DNA of 64,000 nt from Bacteroides sp. (GTDB lineage Bacteria > Bacteroidota > Bacteroidia > Bacteroidales > Bacteroidaceae). Under the pieces are notes generated by a model, which did not search any database, was not told the DNA's origin, and saw only the letters and a program-made list of their open reading frames with translations. The DNA lies in the NCBI GenBank assembly GCA_019414665.1, contig DXLO01000001.1:90223-154222 (forward strand), written 5' to 3'. Below are positions 35,443 to 46,098 of this stretch, one piece after another. The position numbers and the translations under genes are program-made. Numbering within the stretch: the first letter of the stretch is position 1; the number at the start of each line of letters is the position of its first letter.

Positions 35443-37584
35443 TTAGTAGGCCAACACATTCCAAAGATCTCTGATACGTTGTTCGGGGTCCCATTTGCCA
35501 TTGAATGTCCACTTGGCGGTAACGCCATGAAACTCCGGAGCATTCTCCGCCTCCTTCAAATTATCGTTTAACCAGCCACTATGCCCTCCTTCACGGGTAC
35601 AACCATAATAATAGGTACGTAGCCCCCACGGACAGGGATCAAGCACTTTATCCGAATAAGCATAATGAATATTCCCGTCAAGCACATTCTTCGACATTTT
35701 ACATTTGATGAGATAAAACTGGGAATCATGATGATAGCGTCCTAAAAGTGTCGGTGTCTTAGCATCAAATGAAGAATTGGTAATAACCAGTTTCTTGTTC
35801 TTGTCACCTCGTCCGTCATGCCAAATCATGGCACGGCTATCACCATAAAAATGGCAGCGTGTGGCATAGCACCATCCGCGAGGACAAAGAAAATCCACAC
35901 CCGGACAACGAAGATAGAGATCGGCATGATAATACATACCATTGCTTCCGGGCGCCCACAAGGAAAGGGCATCGTTTCCATCGGCCCATACATTACTGTT
36001 GATGATGATGGTACGAGTGGCACGTCCAAAAATCGCCATCTGATGGATGGTCGTATTTTCAACGGCAGTTCCGTAATTGTTGTAAACAGTCAGTCCGCTA
36101 ATAACACAATCATCCGCACCTTCCTGCAACACAATGACACCATTGCCTACCGGACGTCCATGATATTCCGTGATGGCACGTGTCTGGGCTGTTTCAGCCA
36201 AGACAATCCGCGTACTGTCACGGTTTTCCCCCACCAAAACAATATTAGGCCTGTCAATAATCACTTTTTGATGATACGTTCCGTTCAACAATAAGATTTT
36301 AAAAGGTACTGTCGGAATTTCCGGAGCCTTTTCAATAGCTGCCTGAATACTCTCTCCCGGCTTTACCACCACATCAAAAGCCGTACGCTCTGCCATGGGA
36401 CGACGATACATTTCAATAAGCCCGTTTTCATTCGCTCCTTTGGTTGCCAGACTGATTGCCACTTTATGCTTCGGATCATATTTGTCCGCCCATGCATTGT
36501 ATATGGCAAAAAGCTCAGCCGGTCTGCTATTGTACCAACTATATCCGTTACGACGTTCTGTTCCTATTTCTTCCAAATGGCGACGTGGCAGCCCATCACG
36601 GTCACATACATACGGTTCACAATATTTCAAATCATAATAACGCGCCCAAATAGGCTTGGCTTGAGGATCTTCCACAAGACGAGTATCCCGCTCACCATTT
36701 GCCAGCACGATACGCTCGCATTTCAAACCGGTAAGTTTATACCTGTCAAACCATTTCATGGCTCCGTGAACCGCCCGCTTCACACGTGCGTCGGGTGCAG
36801 GTAATTCCATGAGCAGACGCACAATTCCGGCACTCTCCGCCGAACAATAAGACGGCAACTCATATGCACGTGCCGGTGCAGGCTTCAATGTTTCCCTATC
36901 ATTCTGCTGACACCACACAGAAGGTTCTCCATCCTTTATAATTTGTGTAGCCAGTATACACTCTATTCCTTTATTAAAGGCTTTTCCCAAACGTACACAC
37001 AAAGTCTTGTCTATCAAATCATCCTCATAAGGCGCTTTGTGATTCATCATATCACGTATCATATTCAATGTATTGACAATGGCATCGTCATTAAAAGTAA
37101 TATGTACCTGATAACCACGCGGACCGGGCCAGAATTGCGGCCATCCTCCGTTTTCGTATTGACCACTCAGCAAATATTCCACTCCCTGGAGGAAAGCATC
37201 CCGATAACGTATATCCTTAGTCTGCCTATAAAGACGGGCTAAAAAAATCATCTGGGCAGTTGTGGCATTATTATCTATCGTAGAATCATCACGACGTGAT
37301 TTATCCTTTATCACTTTAGCCAGCTCTTTATCATTCATGCGGCGGGCCATATCTATATTCTTCGGCCAACCGCCCGTACAGCGTTGAAAAGCCAATACAT
37401 TTTCAGCAATCCGCCGAGCTTCATCTGTCAGAAAGAAAGAATCCTGCTCCATACGTGCTATTTGTTTCCATTCCTTAGGATACGACTCATTATCCTTTTT
37501 ATGAGCTCTTTGCTGCGCAAAGGAGCCGGTTGCCATGGCAAAAGCCATAAAGCCAATAAACACTTTTTTGAATGTATTTTTCAT
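35443..37584 (-). CDS. Pectate lyase (PL10) fused to pectin methylesterase (CE8)
   Basis: 713 residues with a signal peptide (MKNTFKKVFIGFMAFAMATGSFAQ split at about 23). Residues 40-375 are a PL10 (alpha/alpha-toroid) lyase: NVLAFQRCTGGWPKNIDMA, STIDNNATT, QYENGGWPQFWP and TFNDDAIVNTL are family signatures. Residues 402-713 are a CE8 beta-helix esterase: VVKPGESIQAAI, ILLLNGTYHQKV, then WADGNDALSLW and GVDFLCPRGWCY, in which the two Asp correspond to the catalytic pair of pectinesterases. The esterase would strip methyl groups so that the lyase can cleave homogalacturonan by beta-elimination. It has its own promoter and follows the operon terminator of the SusC-SusD-DUF4957 genes. Confidence 0.9.
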   Translation of the reverse strand: MKNTFKKVFIGFMAFAMATGSFAQQRAHKKDNESYPKEWKQIARMEQDSFFLTDEARRIAENVLAFQRCTGGWPKNIDMARRMNDKELAKVIKDKSRRDDSTIDNNATTAQMIFLARLYRQTKDIRYRDAFLQGVEYLLSGQYENGGWPQFWPGPRGYQVHITFNDDAIVNTLNMIRDMMNHKAPYEDDLIDKTLCVRLGKAFNKGIECILATQIIKDGEPSVWCQQNDRETLKPAPARAYELPSYCSAESAGIVRLLMELPAPDARVKRAVHGAMKWFDRYKLTGLKCERIVLANGERDTRLVEDPQAKPIWARYYDLKYCEPYVCDRDGLPRRHLEEIGTERRNGYSWYNSRPAELFAIYNAWADKYDPKHKVAISLATKGANENGLIEMYRRPMAERTAFDVVVKPGESIQAAIEKAPEIPTVPFKILLLNGTYHQKVIIDRPNIVLVGENRDSTRIVLAETAQTRAITEYHGRPVGNGVIVLQEGADDCVISGLTVYNNYGTAVENTTIHQMAIFGRATRTIIINSNVWADGNDALSLWAPGSNGMYYHADLYLRCPGVDFLCPRGWCYATRCHFYGDSRAMIWHDGRGDKNKKLVITNSSFDAKTPTLLGRYHHDSQFYLIKCKMSKNVLDGNIHYAYSDKVLDPCPWGLRTYYYGCTREGGHSGWLNDNLKEAENAPEFHGVTAKWTFNGKWDPEQRIRDLWNVLAY

Positions 37585-37616
37585 TATTCCTATATGTTTT
37601 GATAAAAACCAGCAAA

Positions 37617-37624
37617 CAAAATTA
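37617..37624 (-). promoter_or_regulatory. -7 box of the PL10-CE8 gene
   Basis: Minus-strand TAATTTTG is a perfect -7 box, 33 bases before the ATG. With the terminator at 37735-37765 it indicates a separate transcript for PL10-CE8 and the DUF1593 gene. Confidence 0.45.
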
Positions 37625-37734
37625 TGCGTTTTCCAATCTGAATACAGAGAATATTTGGTCTTTTTCAGGCAGATTTTGCACAGACATCATCAAACCTATA
37701 CAATTTTTGATACTCTGCCCCTTTACCTATACAT

Positions 37735-37765
37735 AAAAAAGCCTATCTATCACAGATCGGCTTTT
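37735..37765 (-). terminator. Terminator ending the locus A susC-susD-DUF4957 operon
   Basis: AAAAGCC (37737-37743) pairs with GGCTTTT (37759-37765), extended by ATCT/AGAT inside one mismatch; on the minus strand it is followed by TTTTTT. Confidence 0.75.
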
Positions 37766-37852
37766 CTATCAAATATCTGTCTTTCAAAATCCAAAGATTC
37801 TCAGAAGACATTCACATTATAATAACTATAAAACTTATCAAACCCCATTCTA

Positions 37853-40165
37853 CTATCTAGCAGAACCATTACGCCATTTAGCCGCACCAATGTTCAACTG
37901 ATAAATTTTTGACTCCATAACTTTACCTGTCTGATTGTAATACAAGTTTACACCATGCTCTCCAGCCGTACCATCAAGTGCATCTGCACGATGCATATAT
38001 TGATCGTTATCAGCAGTAGCCTTATGTGGTGGATTTGGACTTACCATCAGTTCTAATGGAGAAATATCATCAACAAAAACTTCCAATGTTCCATTTAAAG
38101 TAGCAGAACCATTGTTGACCAAGGTGCCAAAATTATTTTTAGTCGCAGTCCATGGATTATTGCTAAAAATTTGTCCGTTGGATAAAAAAGTATTTGTAGA
38201 ATAATTATTGTCAAAATTCAATGTCACATGTCCGGCTGTACCGTCTGCCATAGTCATTGTCTTACGGATATCAGCTCCTGCCATAGTCATCTTTCGGACA
38301 TCACCGTCCTGCTTGGTCAAAACAATCAGGTTATTTTTCACCGTATAAGTACTTCCATCTGGAATATTACGCATATTGAAAATATTTCCTGCCGCACGAG
38401 TGTTCCAGTTAACCAAAGTATTGTTTTCAAACGTTATATTCCATGCCCCTCCCTTCCATGCACTCTGCTTGGTTTCACTGAAAAATGAAGGGAACGGACA
38501 ATCATAGAAAGTGTTTCCACGAACCACAAAGTCCTTATATAAATTAGAATTCGCATTATTCCCGGAACCGGCAATCCATGGATAACCTCCGGCACCATTA
38601 CTATAATAGCCACAGTCAAAGAACTGGTTATCCTCTATCAAGACATGATCCCAAATTTTGTAATTAGGCCCCTGCTCACGAATGAACCCACGTACCAGAC
38701 GCTTGAAAGTACAATTTTTCACCACAAAACTTTCCAAATGTACAGCCATACCATTAGAAAACATATTAATGAAATAATTACCTGTAGCCGAACCCAAACC
38801 GGCAACATTATCACCATAAGTAAGAGCCATTGGACAATCGAAATCAATATCATAAAATTCGAGCATCTTCATATAAATTTCTCCTCCTTCTCCAGCTTGT
38901 GGCTGGCGCCCGAACATCAAATTCATAGAATTAACATTAGTACCTGTCATATGCATACCACCTAACAATACTTTAGCACGTTTACCTGCTGCTACATCCT
39001 CAGGACGAGTACGAAGAACAAAACCTTTGCAGGTAGTTAAATTATCAAACATACAATAAGTCTTTCCACCTTCCAAATAATAAGTCTGTCCTTCGGCTAA
39101 ATTTACATCGGAAATGAAGTCTGTTAAAAGGAAATCAATACGCATTGCATTGTATTTCAGAGCAGCCTCGTGCTGTATCAAAGCATTTTGATAAGCTTCA
39201 TCTGAATCAAACCGGTCACGACTTGGAGCACTTAAGTCATGAGTTACTAAAATAGGCTCTCCCGGTTCTCCGTCTGAGCGGGCAGAACAAGTATTGTAAT
39301 ATGCATCCCATTTTACCTTCACATTCTCGTTGCGAACATTAATCACATAAACAGAGTTTTTCTGAAGTCCGTCAATATCTACATATCCCTTTTCAAAATC
39401 CTCATCGGTTAATTTATATTTTCTCCATTTTTCATTCACTGTTGATTCAGGATTATTAGGAGACGGATCTACTTCCAACCACTGATAAACAAAATTATCG
39501 TTAGCATCAAGCTGAAATTTTTCACGATAAATAGCCTTATCATCGTCTGATACCCCTTCTGTTACAGTTTTGAAAGCACGATTCAACATCACACGCATAG
39601 TAGTCTGTGTAGTCTTAGAAGCATCTACATAGACACAGAATGGAGTTGCATATCGATCAGAAGTGGTAATGCCCATCCATTCTGCCCACTGTCTGCCATC
39701 ACCATGTCCATACCATTTGGATGCATGTGAAAAATCAGTCACATTATCATCTTTTGTTGATAACACGCGAATAGCAAAACGATAATCAGTGGAATACTGT
39801 TGATCTTTAATAACTAAATCAAGGACCTCCGGTCCTACAATGGTATCTAGTAACAAAAGACCGTTTTCGGCAGATGTACCCCAAGCATCTGCACCACCCG
39901 AAACATTTGGCTGTAGTGCCTGACGAATCTGGTAGCCCGCACAGTTATTCACTCCATACCAATAAAGATGAATATCATTGCCATTCGGTCCCTCTGCTTT
40001 ACAATTATAAGCATAGTCATCCCCTTTTCCTCTATTATTATCACAAATGAACATAGTCATCCATTCTCTATCTATATTTGCCATTCCTTTCTCATCATCA
40101 GAACACGAAATACATGAGAAACCTGAAAATAACATTAATGCATATAAAAATATTTTTTTCATCAT
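37853..40165 (-). CDS. DUF4957/DUF5123-type beta-helix lipoprotein of pectin locus A
   Basis: 770 residues. Lipoprotein signal MMKKIFLYALMLFSGFSCISC, with Cys 18 or 21 as the lipid site, followed by SDDEK, an acidic surface-export start. The N-terminal 310 residues resemble fibronectin-like modules; the C-terminal half has parallel beta-helix repeats (VVKNCTFKRLVRGF, VLIEDNQFFDCGYY, FVVRGNTFYDC, ITFENNTLVNW) as in DUF4957/DUF5123 proteins. It takes the SusE position directly after susD, so it is probably a surface glycan-binding protein; a beta-helix of this type could also be a lyase, but I see no catalytic motif. The terminator of the operon follows 88 bases later. Confidence 0.82.
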   Translation of the reverse strand: MMKKIFLYALMLFSGFSCISCSDDEKGMANIDREWMTMFICDNNRGKGDDYAYNCKAEGPNGNDIHLYWYGVNNCAGYQIRQALQPNVSGGADAWGTSAENGLLLLDTIVGPEVLDLVIKDQQYSTDYRFAIRVLSTKDDNVTDFSHASKWYGHGDGRQWAEWMGITTSDRYATPFCVYVDASKTTQTTMRVMLNRAFKTVTEGVSDDDKAIYREKFQLDANDNFVYQWLEVDPSPNNPESTVNEKWRKYKLTDEDFEKGYVDIDGLQKNSVYVINVRNENVKVKWDAYYNTCSARSDGEPGEPILVTHDLSAPSRDRFDSDEAYQNALIQHEAALKYNAMRIDFLLTDFISDVNLAEGQTYYLEGGKTYCMFDNLTTCKGFVLRTRPEDVAAGKRAKVLLGGMHMTGTNVNSMNLMFGRQPQAGEGGEIYMKMLEFYDIDFDCPMALTYGDNVAGLGSATGNYFINMFSNGMAVHLESFVVKNCTFKRLVRGFIREQGPNYKIWDHVLIEDNQFFDCGYYSNGAGGYPWIAGSGNNANSNLYKDFVVRGNTFYDCPFPSFFSETKQSAWKGGAWNITFENNTLVNWNTRAAGNIFNMRNIPDGSTYTVKNNLIVLTKQDGDVRKMTMAGADIRKTMTMADGTAGHVTLNFDNNYSTNTFLSNGQIFSNNPWTATKNNFGTLVNNGSATLNGTLEVFVDDISPLELMVSPNPPHKATADNDQYMHRADALDGTAGEHGVNLYYNQTGKVMESKIYQLNIGAAKWRNGSAR

Positions 40166-40181
40166 TCTGTCCTTTTATAAA

Positions 40182-42221
40182 TTATTTATAGCCATAATAG
40201 TTCTTGTATACACCTGCTGAGCGTTGGATAGCCGCATTAGGATAAGGTAAAATATAACGTACAGGAGGTAAATCATTCACCTCAGGAACAGAATTACCAT
40301 CCAGTGGTGATTCTGTTCCATCTTTGACCAACACAATCATTCCTTGTTCTGTATGACGAATATATCCATAGAATGAATATTTACATTGGTTAGTAGGCTC
40401 CGAATCATTGCTCCACTGATAAAATTCCGCCATCTTCCAAGTTGCTCCATCAACAGCTACCAAAGCTGTCGCTGGTTGATTAGCTGATTTGTAAGGATTA
40501 TAAATATAGAGCATATCCAATATCTTATTGGGATAAGGATAGCCATAAACTTGATTTACATCCACACGCCATTCAACCGTTTGTGGAAGAACATGGTAAT
40601 ACATAGATTCGGGAAGATCATCCAAATAAGCACTACCATCATGTTCAGCTATATCATCTTCGAAGCCAGTAGAAGAACCGGCATTAGACATTCCTACAGA
40701 AAGATAGCGCAAAAAACTATAAACAATTTCCTGTCCATAAAGATTATTACGGACAAGATCTCTCCAGCGCATATTCTCACCCGCAAACTCCCATTTACGT
40801 TCATCAAGCACGGCTTTCAAAAAAGTTTCTTTAGAAGAAGCCACCTGAGCAATATAGGCAGAAACAACACTTTGGTCATCGAATGCCCGTGCATGGACTT
40901 GACGAAGTGACTCCTGAGCAGTGGCAGTAGGTCCTTCCAACTCATTAACAGCTTCGGCATTCATCAACAAAACATCCGTATAACGCATATAAGGGAAGTT
41001 AATACCTGTATTACTGGCACTCAAATTGGTAAACTGTCCCGCATTCGCCCATAATTTAGACCATTTATTATTATGGACAGTATAATCCGCACGAATCATA
41101 CAAGAATCCTGAGTAGCATTATTAGCACTGTTACCATAATACCAAAGTCCATTAATAAAATCTCGACGCTTATCATTCTCATCGAATGAATAACGGTAAA
41201 AAGCACTCAAACGTATATCACCTTTAGATTCTCCCCATACATTCTTACCCAATGTCTTTCCTTCATTAACGGTTGATGTAGGTCCTTGGGAATACCCTGT
41301 ATTACCTGTAGACTCCTTAGCAAAAGGAATCTCAAAAATAGGATCACCTTTAGCAATAATTTCAAAATTGCTTTCCTTGGTAAAAATATCTTGATAAGAA
41401 GTGCCTACAGAGTGTGTCCCCGAAGCAATAACCAAGCTAGTATATTCTTTTACGATTTGATAATACTTCTGATAATCTTCCGGACGTTTCATCACACCAT
41501 AACTATTTGCATTATTTTTATCCGGATGAAGTGAATAACCTCCGGCAGTCAATGCAATACGTGCAATTAATGCCCAAGCAAACTCCTTAGACGCACGTTC
41601 TACTGTTGTTGTTGTAGTAGAAGACATCTTAGGAGCAATATCCTGCAAATCTTCAATAAGTTTATTTTGGATTTCTTCGCGATTCATTACAGGAATCACA
41701 TAATTATCACCTAATTGTGAGGCTGGCAGGAAAGTGAAAGGAATATCCCCGAACATCACTACCAGATCATGATAAACCATAGCACGAAGACACTTGGCTT
41801 CGCCCAACATCTGCATAACAGCGGTATTCTCTTCATTATAAAGCGGACCAGTTTCTACACCCCGGATAAAACGGTTAGCATCTTCAATAGCTTTATAAGA
41901 AGCTCTCCAATATTTATCAATTTCGCCACCTTGATCGTCACAATCAAAACGTGCATAGCTATTATGGGTTGCTACATTACCTGTATACATCTGCATATCA
42001 ACATCACTGTTCAAATTAAAAGTTTTCTGATAGGCACTGCCATAAAGATCACCTACCAAGATAGAAGCATAAACACCGTTCAACGCACGGCTAATTTCTG
42101 TTTCTTGGCTGAACACAAAGTCCTCATTGTAACTTGATGGAGAATCCACGTCAAGGAAATCATTGCATGATATTAGAGTCAAAGTTGCTAATCCTATTAT
42201 TAAAGTATTTTTTAATTTCAT
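40182..42221 (-). CDS. SusD/RagB family glycan-binding lipoprotein, locus A
   Basis: 679 residues. Signal MKLKNTLIIGLATLTLISC with lipid Cys at 19, followed by NDFLDVDSPSSYNED, the usual SusD start. TPR-type helices and the C-terminal region with RWRDLVRNNLYGQEIV and YPYPNKI match RagB/SusD. It would cap the barrel of the SusC protein encoded 12 bases upstream and deliver oligosaccharides, probably pectin fragments given the linked PL10-CE8 enzyme. It is at the long end for the family. Confidence 0.93.
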   Translation of the reverse strand: MKLKNTLIIGLATLTLISCNDFLDVDSPSSYNEDFVFSQETEISRALNGVYASILVGDLYGSAYQKTFNLNSDVDMQMYTGNVATHNSYARFDCDDQGGEIDKYWRASYKAIEDANRFIRGVETGPLYNEENTAVMQMLGEAKCLRAMVYHDLVVMFGDIPFTFLPASQLGDNYVIPVMNREEIQNKLIEDLQDIAPKMSSTTTTTVERASKEFAWALIARIALTAGGYSLHPDKNNANSYGVMKRPEDYQKYYQIVKEYTSLVIASGTHSVGTSYQDIFTKESNFEIIAKGDPIFEIPFAKESTGNTGYSQGPTSTVNEGKTLGKNVWGESKGDIRLSAFYRYSFDENDKRRDFINGLWYYGNSANNATQDSCMIRADYTVHNNKWSKLWANAGQFTNLSASNTGINFPYMRYTDVLLMNAEAVNELEGPTATAQESLRQVHARAFDDQSVVSAYIAQVASSKETFLKAVLDERKWEFAGENMRWRDLVRNNLYGQEIVYSFLRYLSVGMSNAGSSTGFEDDIAEHDGSAYLDDLPESMYYHVLPQTVEWRVDVNQVYGYPYPNKILDMLYIYNPYKSANQPATALVAVDGATWKMAEFYQWSNDSEPTNQCKYSFYGYIRHTEQGMIVLVKDGTESPLDGNSVPEVNDLPPVRYILPYPNAAIQRSAGVYKNYYGYK

Positions 42222-42233
42222 GTGCTTTCAAAT

Positions 42234-45200
42234 TTAGAATGTAATATTAGTACCTAGTACAAAACTGCGACTACGTGGGTAACGGTTATAGTCCATACCA
42301 CAAGTTAATCCTGTCTGAATATCCACTTCAGGATCATAACCCGAATACCCAGTAATAATAAACAAATTAGAGGCTGACACATAAAAACGAGCTTTCGAAA
42401 TCCCCCATTTAGAAGTCAGATTTCCAGGTAACGTATAGCCAACAGTCAAATCCTGACAACGCAGAAACGATCCATCCTCGATAAAATAGGAATGAGTTAT
42501 TTTTTTTGTCACATCCGTCGGATTCCAAAGTGTCCTACCTTCGTTTAATTCACGGTACATATCCAACGAACCATCAATATAGTAACATTTGTACAAGCAT
42601 TCGCCATCACCATCACGGGTATAACGCCAACCTTTGTCGGCAAATGTGGAAAGCACATTGTAGAACTTATTCTTATTGCTTTCGGATGAGGAAAGCTGGT
42701 AAGCTGTCGCATTATTCACATCAAAATCAAGCATAAAGTTGAAGTTCATGGCAAAATCAAAACCCTTCCATTGTCCGCTTAATCCAAAACCTCCCTGCAC
42801 TTTTGGATTGGTATTACCTATAACAGTACGGTCATCTTCTGTGATATATCCGTCACCATTCAAATCCTTGAACTTGACTTTGCCCGGCAGAGTAGCTATG
42901 CCTGAATTAGAATCTCCTGAAATCTGATTGATTATTGTTTTTGGATGTTCCACACCGTCTGCATCCATAATAGGTGCATCTTTCGAAGTTCCGTTTTCAG
43001 CGGCCGTTGATCCCCAAGGTACTGCTTGCAAGTTATTAGTGGGATCAAAATAGAATTCATCCATTGAATATAAACCATCATATACAAAACCATAAATAAG
43101 TCCTACTTGGTCACCCACCTTCAAACAATAATCATTGTAACTTGATTTCCAACGGTTATTCTGATCCCAAATCACATTGTCTGTACCATTTAATTTATCA
43201 ACTTTCATTTTATTCATACCTAAAGAAAGATTTGCGGAAAGCACATAATCCCTGCCACTGAGAATATCTCCTGATATAGTTAATTCAACCCCTTTATTAG
43301 TTACTTGTCCAATATTTTGCATCTGACTTACATAACCAGTTGCTGAAGGAATGTCCGATTTATAAAGTAAATCTTTCGTCGTATTCCAATAAATCTCCGG
43401 AGTAACAGTGAGACGACCATTAAAAAGCGTGATATCAGCAGCAAGATTACGAGTTAATGTAGTTTCCCATTTAATATTTTTATTGGCAAAAGTAGTACCC
43501 CCTTGATTACCATACCATTGCTCTCCAAACTGAGTTGCTTCTCCAAATCCAGGTCCGCCGGTAGAATTAACAGTATATAAATAACGCCACATATCATCAC
43601 TGATACGATTATTTCCTGCCAACCCTATAGCTGCACGAAGTTTTAACTGATCAATCCATTTTATATCTTCCATAAACTTTTCTTCTGAAAGCACCCAAGC
43701 ACCTGATACTGAAGGGAAATATCCCCATTGATTACCTGGAGCAAATTTAGTGGAACCATCAGCACGCATAGTTACAGAGAGTAAGTATTTGTGGTTATAG
43801 TTATAACTTGCCTGCCCAAAGAAAGAAGCAGTGCGATCTGGAGTCGAAAGTGATGAAGTTGACTCCTGCGGTGTACCGAATCCCATATTATCCCAAGCCT
43901 GTCCAGCCTCAAATGCACGTGGGAAATAACGATTCTTTTGGAAGTTCTTCTTATTTTGGCTATGATAAATTTCTTGCCCCAATAACATGGAAAAATTATG
44001 CTTATCTTTAATAGAAAAGCCATAAGATGCCGTGTTAGTCCAAATATATTTAAAAGACTGATCTTTCTGAATACTTGCTACAGGCAACGAATTATTTTTT
44101 GTACCTTCACCTGTCAAGGCACCCCAAAAACGATATTGATCTTTCCAGTTTAAACTAAGAGTGGCTTCTGTACGAAGCACCAATCCTTTAACAGGCTTCC
44201 ATTCCAATGAAATAGCATTAGTATAGTTATAAGCATACTTATTCTGTTGATTAATGGCAATATCACTTTTCGGATTAGTATAAGTAAACAATGCTTCTTC
44301 ATCAGGGTCAGCATAAGAAGGATCTATATATCCGAATTCACGTAATCCGTTAGTGGGTCTATAACGGAGTACATCAATAATACCGCCTGTACCAATATTA
44401 TCACCTCCAGCTCCTTGATCACGGCGAAACGTAAATTTAGGATTGATATGCAATGTCAAATTTTTAGTTATATCAATAGCTGTCTTGATATTCAAATTGG
44501 TACGGCGCACACCCGACCCCATAATAATACCTTTATCTTCGCTTTGAGTAAGAGAAGCAGTGAAGCGCATCTTATCTGTACCTCCACCAATAGTTACATT
44601 AGTAGAATAATTGATAGGATTCTCTCCCATTACCTCATCCTGCCAGTCATGAGTAGGCAAAGAATAATACATATCCAAATCTTGCGGATTGCCAAAATTA
44701 GCACGGAAAAATTTGGCATTGCTAGAACGGCTACCATTACACGCCGACCATTCATATTGATAACGTGCAAACTCTGCTGAATTCATTAAATCTAATTTTT
44801 TAGACAAATGACTAGTAGACAAATGGGCATTGAAACTTACCTGTATTTTTCCAGCTTTGGCCGATTTAGTAGTAACAACCACTACACCATTACCGCCCTT
44901 AGCTCCATAGATTGCCGTGATAGAAGCATCTTTCAATACATCAATAGAAGCAATGTCTGTAGGAGGAATATCATTGATGTTATCCACCTGAAAACCATCG
45001 ACAATGTAAAGAGGATCATTGCTCTGGGTCACAGACGTACCTCCACGAACACGAATGTTAATATCTGCCCCTGGAGCACCATCGACCGTAGTTACTTGCA
45101 CACCAGCTATTTTTCCCTGCAAAGCCACAGCGGCTGAAGTAACTGGTACAGCAGCAATCTTCACACCAGACACGGAACCTACTGAGCCAGTCAGATCTTT

Positions 45201-45569
45201 ACGAGCTCTGCTACTGTAACCCAGCACTACTACCTCTTCAAGCGCTTGTGAATCATCTTGCAGCGTAATTGTCAGTTCTTTTCCGGTAACCGCATCCACT
45301 TCTTGCGTTTCGTAACCTACAAAAGAAATAACAATTCTTTTTCCTTTAGACACGGCCAAAGTAAACTTTCCGTCAAAATCAGTTATGGTTCCGTTGGAAG
45401 GATTTCCCTTCTCCACAACGGAAGCTCCAATAACGGCTTCACCTGCCGAATCAAGTACAGTACCTTTTACGGTAATGCTCTGAGCAAACATCATCACCGG
45501 TATCAGTAACAGCACTGAAAACAGAAGAAGTCTGCTTTTCACTCCTCTTAATTCATTTGTAAATTTCAT
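42234..45569 (-). CDS. SusC/RagA TonB-linked outer membrane transporter, locus A
   Basis: 1111 residues. Signal peptide, then a carboxypeptidase-regulatory-like domain (ITVKGTVLDSAGEAVIGASV, NGTITDFDGKFTL), a TonB-box-like stretch EEVVVLGYSS, the plug domain (IRVRGGTSVTQSNDPLYIVDG, DIASIDVLKDASITAIYGAKG) and a 22-strand barrel ending in SFVLGTNITF. It imports oligosaccharides together with the SusD protein. There is no N-terminal STN domain, so it is not a sensor for an anti-sigma factor. First gene of the operon. Confidence 0.95.
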   Translation of the reverse strand: MKFTNELRGVKSRLLLFSVLLLIPVMMFAQSITVKGTVLDSAGEAVIGASVVEKGNPSNGTITDFDGKFTLAVSKGKRIVISFVGYETQEVDAVTGKELTITLQDDSQALEEVVVLGYSSRARKDLTGSVGSVSGVKIAAVPVTSAAVALQGKIAGVQVTTVDGAPGADINIRVRGGTSVTQSNDPLYIVDGFQVDNINDIPPTDIASIDVLKDASITAIYGAKGGNGVVVVTTKSAKAGKIQVSFNAHLSTSHLSKKLDLMNSAEFARYQYEWSACNGSRSSNAKFFRANFGNPQDLDMYYSLPTHDWQDEVMGENPINYSTNVTIGGGTDKMRFTASLTQSEDKGIIMGSGVRRTNLNIKTAIDITKNLTLHINPKFTFRRDQGAGGDNIGTGGIIDVLRYRPTNGLREFGYIDPSYADPDEEALFTYTNPKSDIAINQQNKYAYNYTNAISLEWKPVKGLVLRTEATLSLNWKDQYRFWGALTGEGTKNNSLPVASIQKDQSFKYIWTNTASYGFSIKDKHNFSMLLGQEIYHSQNKKNFQKNRYFPRAFEAGQAWDNMGFGTPQESTSSLSTPDRTASFFGQASYNYNHKYLLSVTMRADGSTKFAPGNQWGYFPSVSGAWVLSEEKFMEDIKWIDQLKLRAAIGLAGNNRISDDMWRYLYTVNSTGGPGFGEATQFGEQWYGNQGGTTFANKNIKWETTLTRNLAADITLFNGRLTVTPEIYWNTTKDLLYKSDIPSATGYVSQMQNIGQVTNKGVELTISGDILSGRDYVLSANLSLGMNKMKVDKLNGTDNVIWDQNNRWKSSYNDYCLKVGDQVGLIYGFVYDGLYSMDEFYFDPTNNLQAVPWGSTAAENGTSKDAPIMDADGVEHPKTIINQISGDSNSGIATLPGKVKFKDLNGDGYITEDDRTVIGNTNPKVQGGFGLSGQWKGFDFAMNFNFMLDFDVNNATAYQLSSSESNKNKFYNVLSTFADKGWRYTRDGDGECLYKCYYIDGSLDMYRELNEGRTLWNPTDVTKKITHSYFIEDGSFLRCQDLTVGYTLPGNLTSKWGISKARFYVSASNLFIITGYSGYDPEVDIQTGLTCGMDYNRYPRSRSFVLGTNITF

Positions 45570-46006
45570 AATAAAATATTAAGTTAAACAAAAATTTAAA
45601 GTCCATTTTTTCCGTGAATGTGAAATAATATAAATCACTATTGTTATTTATATTCTATTCTAAAAGGAAACAATTATAATTTTTATGAGAATAATAGATA
45701 CTTATTAAAATAGCACACGCATTCTTATAATTTCCGTGTACGCACACAAAACGAGTGAAAAATATTAGATATACAAATTCCCATGCTAAATAAAGCACAT
45801 CATCAAATACATTAACAGTAATGTTTTCCATTATAATTTAATGTTAGTATTAGAAAATTGGTTTATTTTTATACTATATACGCCACAAATAAAAATAATA
45901 TTGTTGACTGAACCTAATTTTTGTATTGAAAAAAATTAGTTCAACCAATAATTACAACATAATGAACAAAAAAGACACATTCATCAATGAAAACACGGAA
46001 TTACAT
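45570..46006. other. Regulatory region upstream of locus A susC
   Basis: About 440 AT-rich bases without a gene. I find no perfect TAnnTTTG box. The most marked element is an inverted repeat near the far end: TGAACCTAATTTTT (45909-45922) and AAAATTAGTTCA (ending 45943). It may be a regulator site for locus A, but the regulator is not in the window. Confidence 0.4.
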
Positions 46007-46045
46007 AAAAAAGCAGTGCTATGGACTTGTCCTCCATAACACTGC
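46007..46045 (-). terminator. Terminator of locus B
   Basis: GCAGTGCTATGGA (46013-46025) pairs with TCCATAACACTGC (46033-46045), 13 positions with one mismatch or wobble, followed on the minus strand by TTTTTT. It lies 54 bases after the S9 peptidase stop and closes the minus-strand run that begins at 62500. Confidence 0.85.
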
Positions 46046-46098
46046 CACCTCTATTTATCATAACTGACAAACTCCTACAGCTACAAACCTCACTCCTC

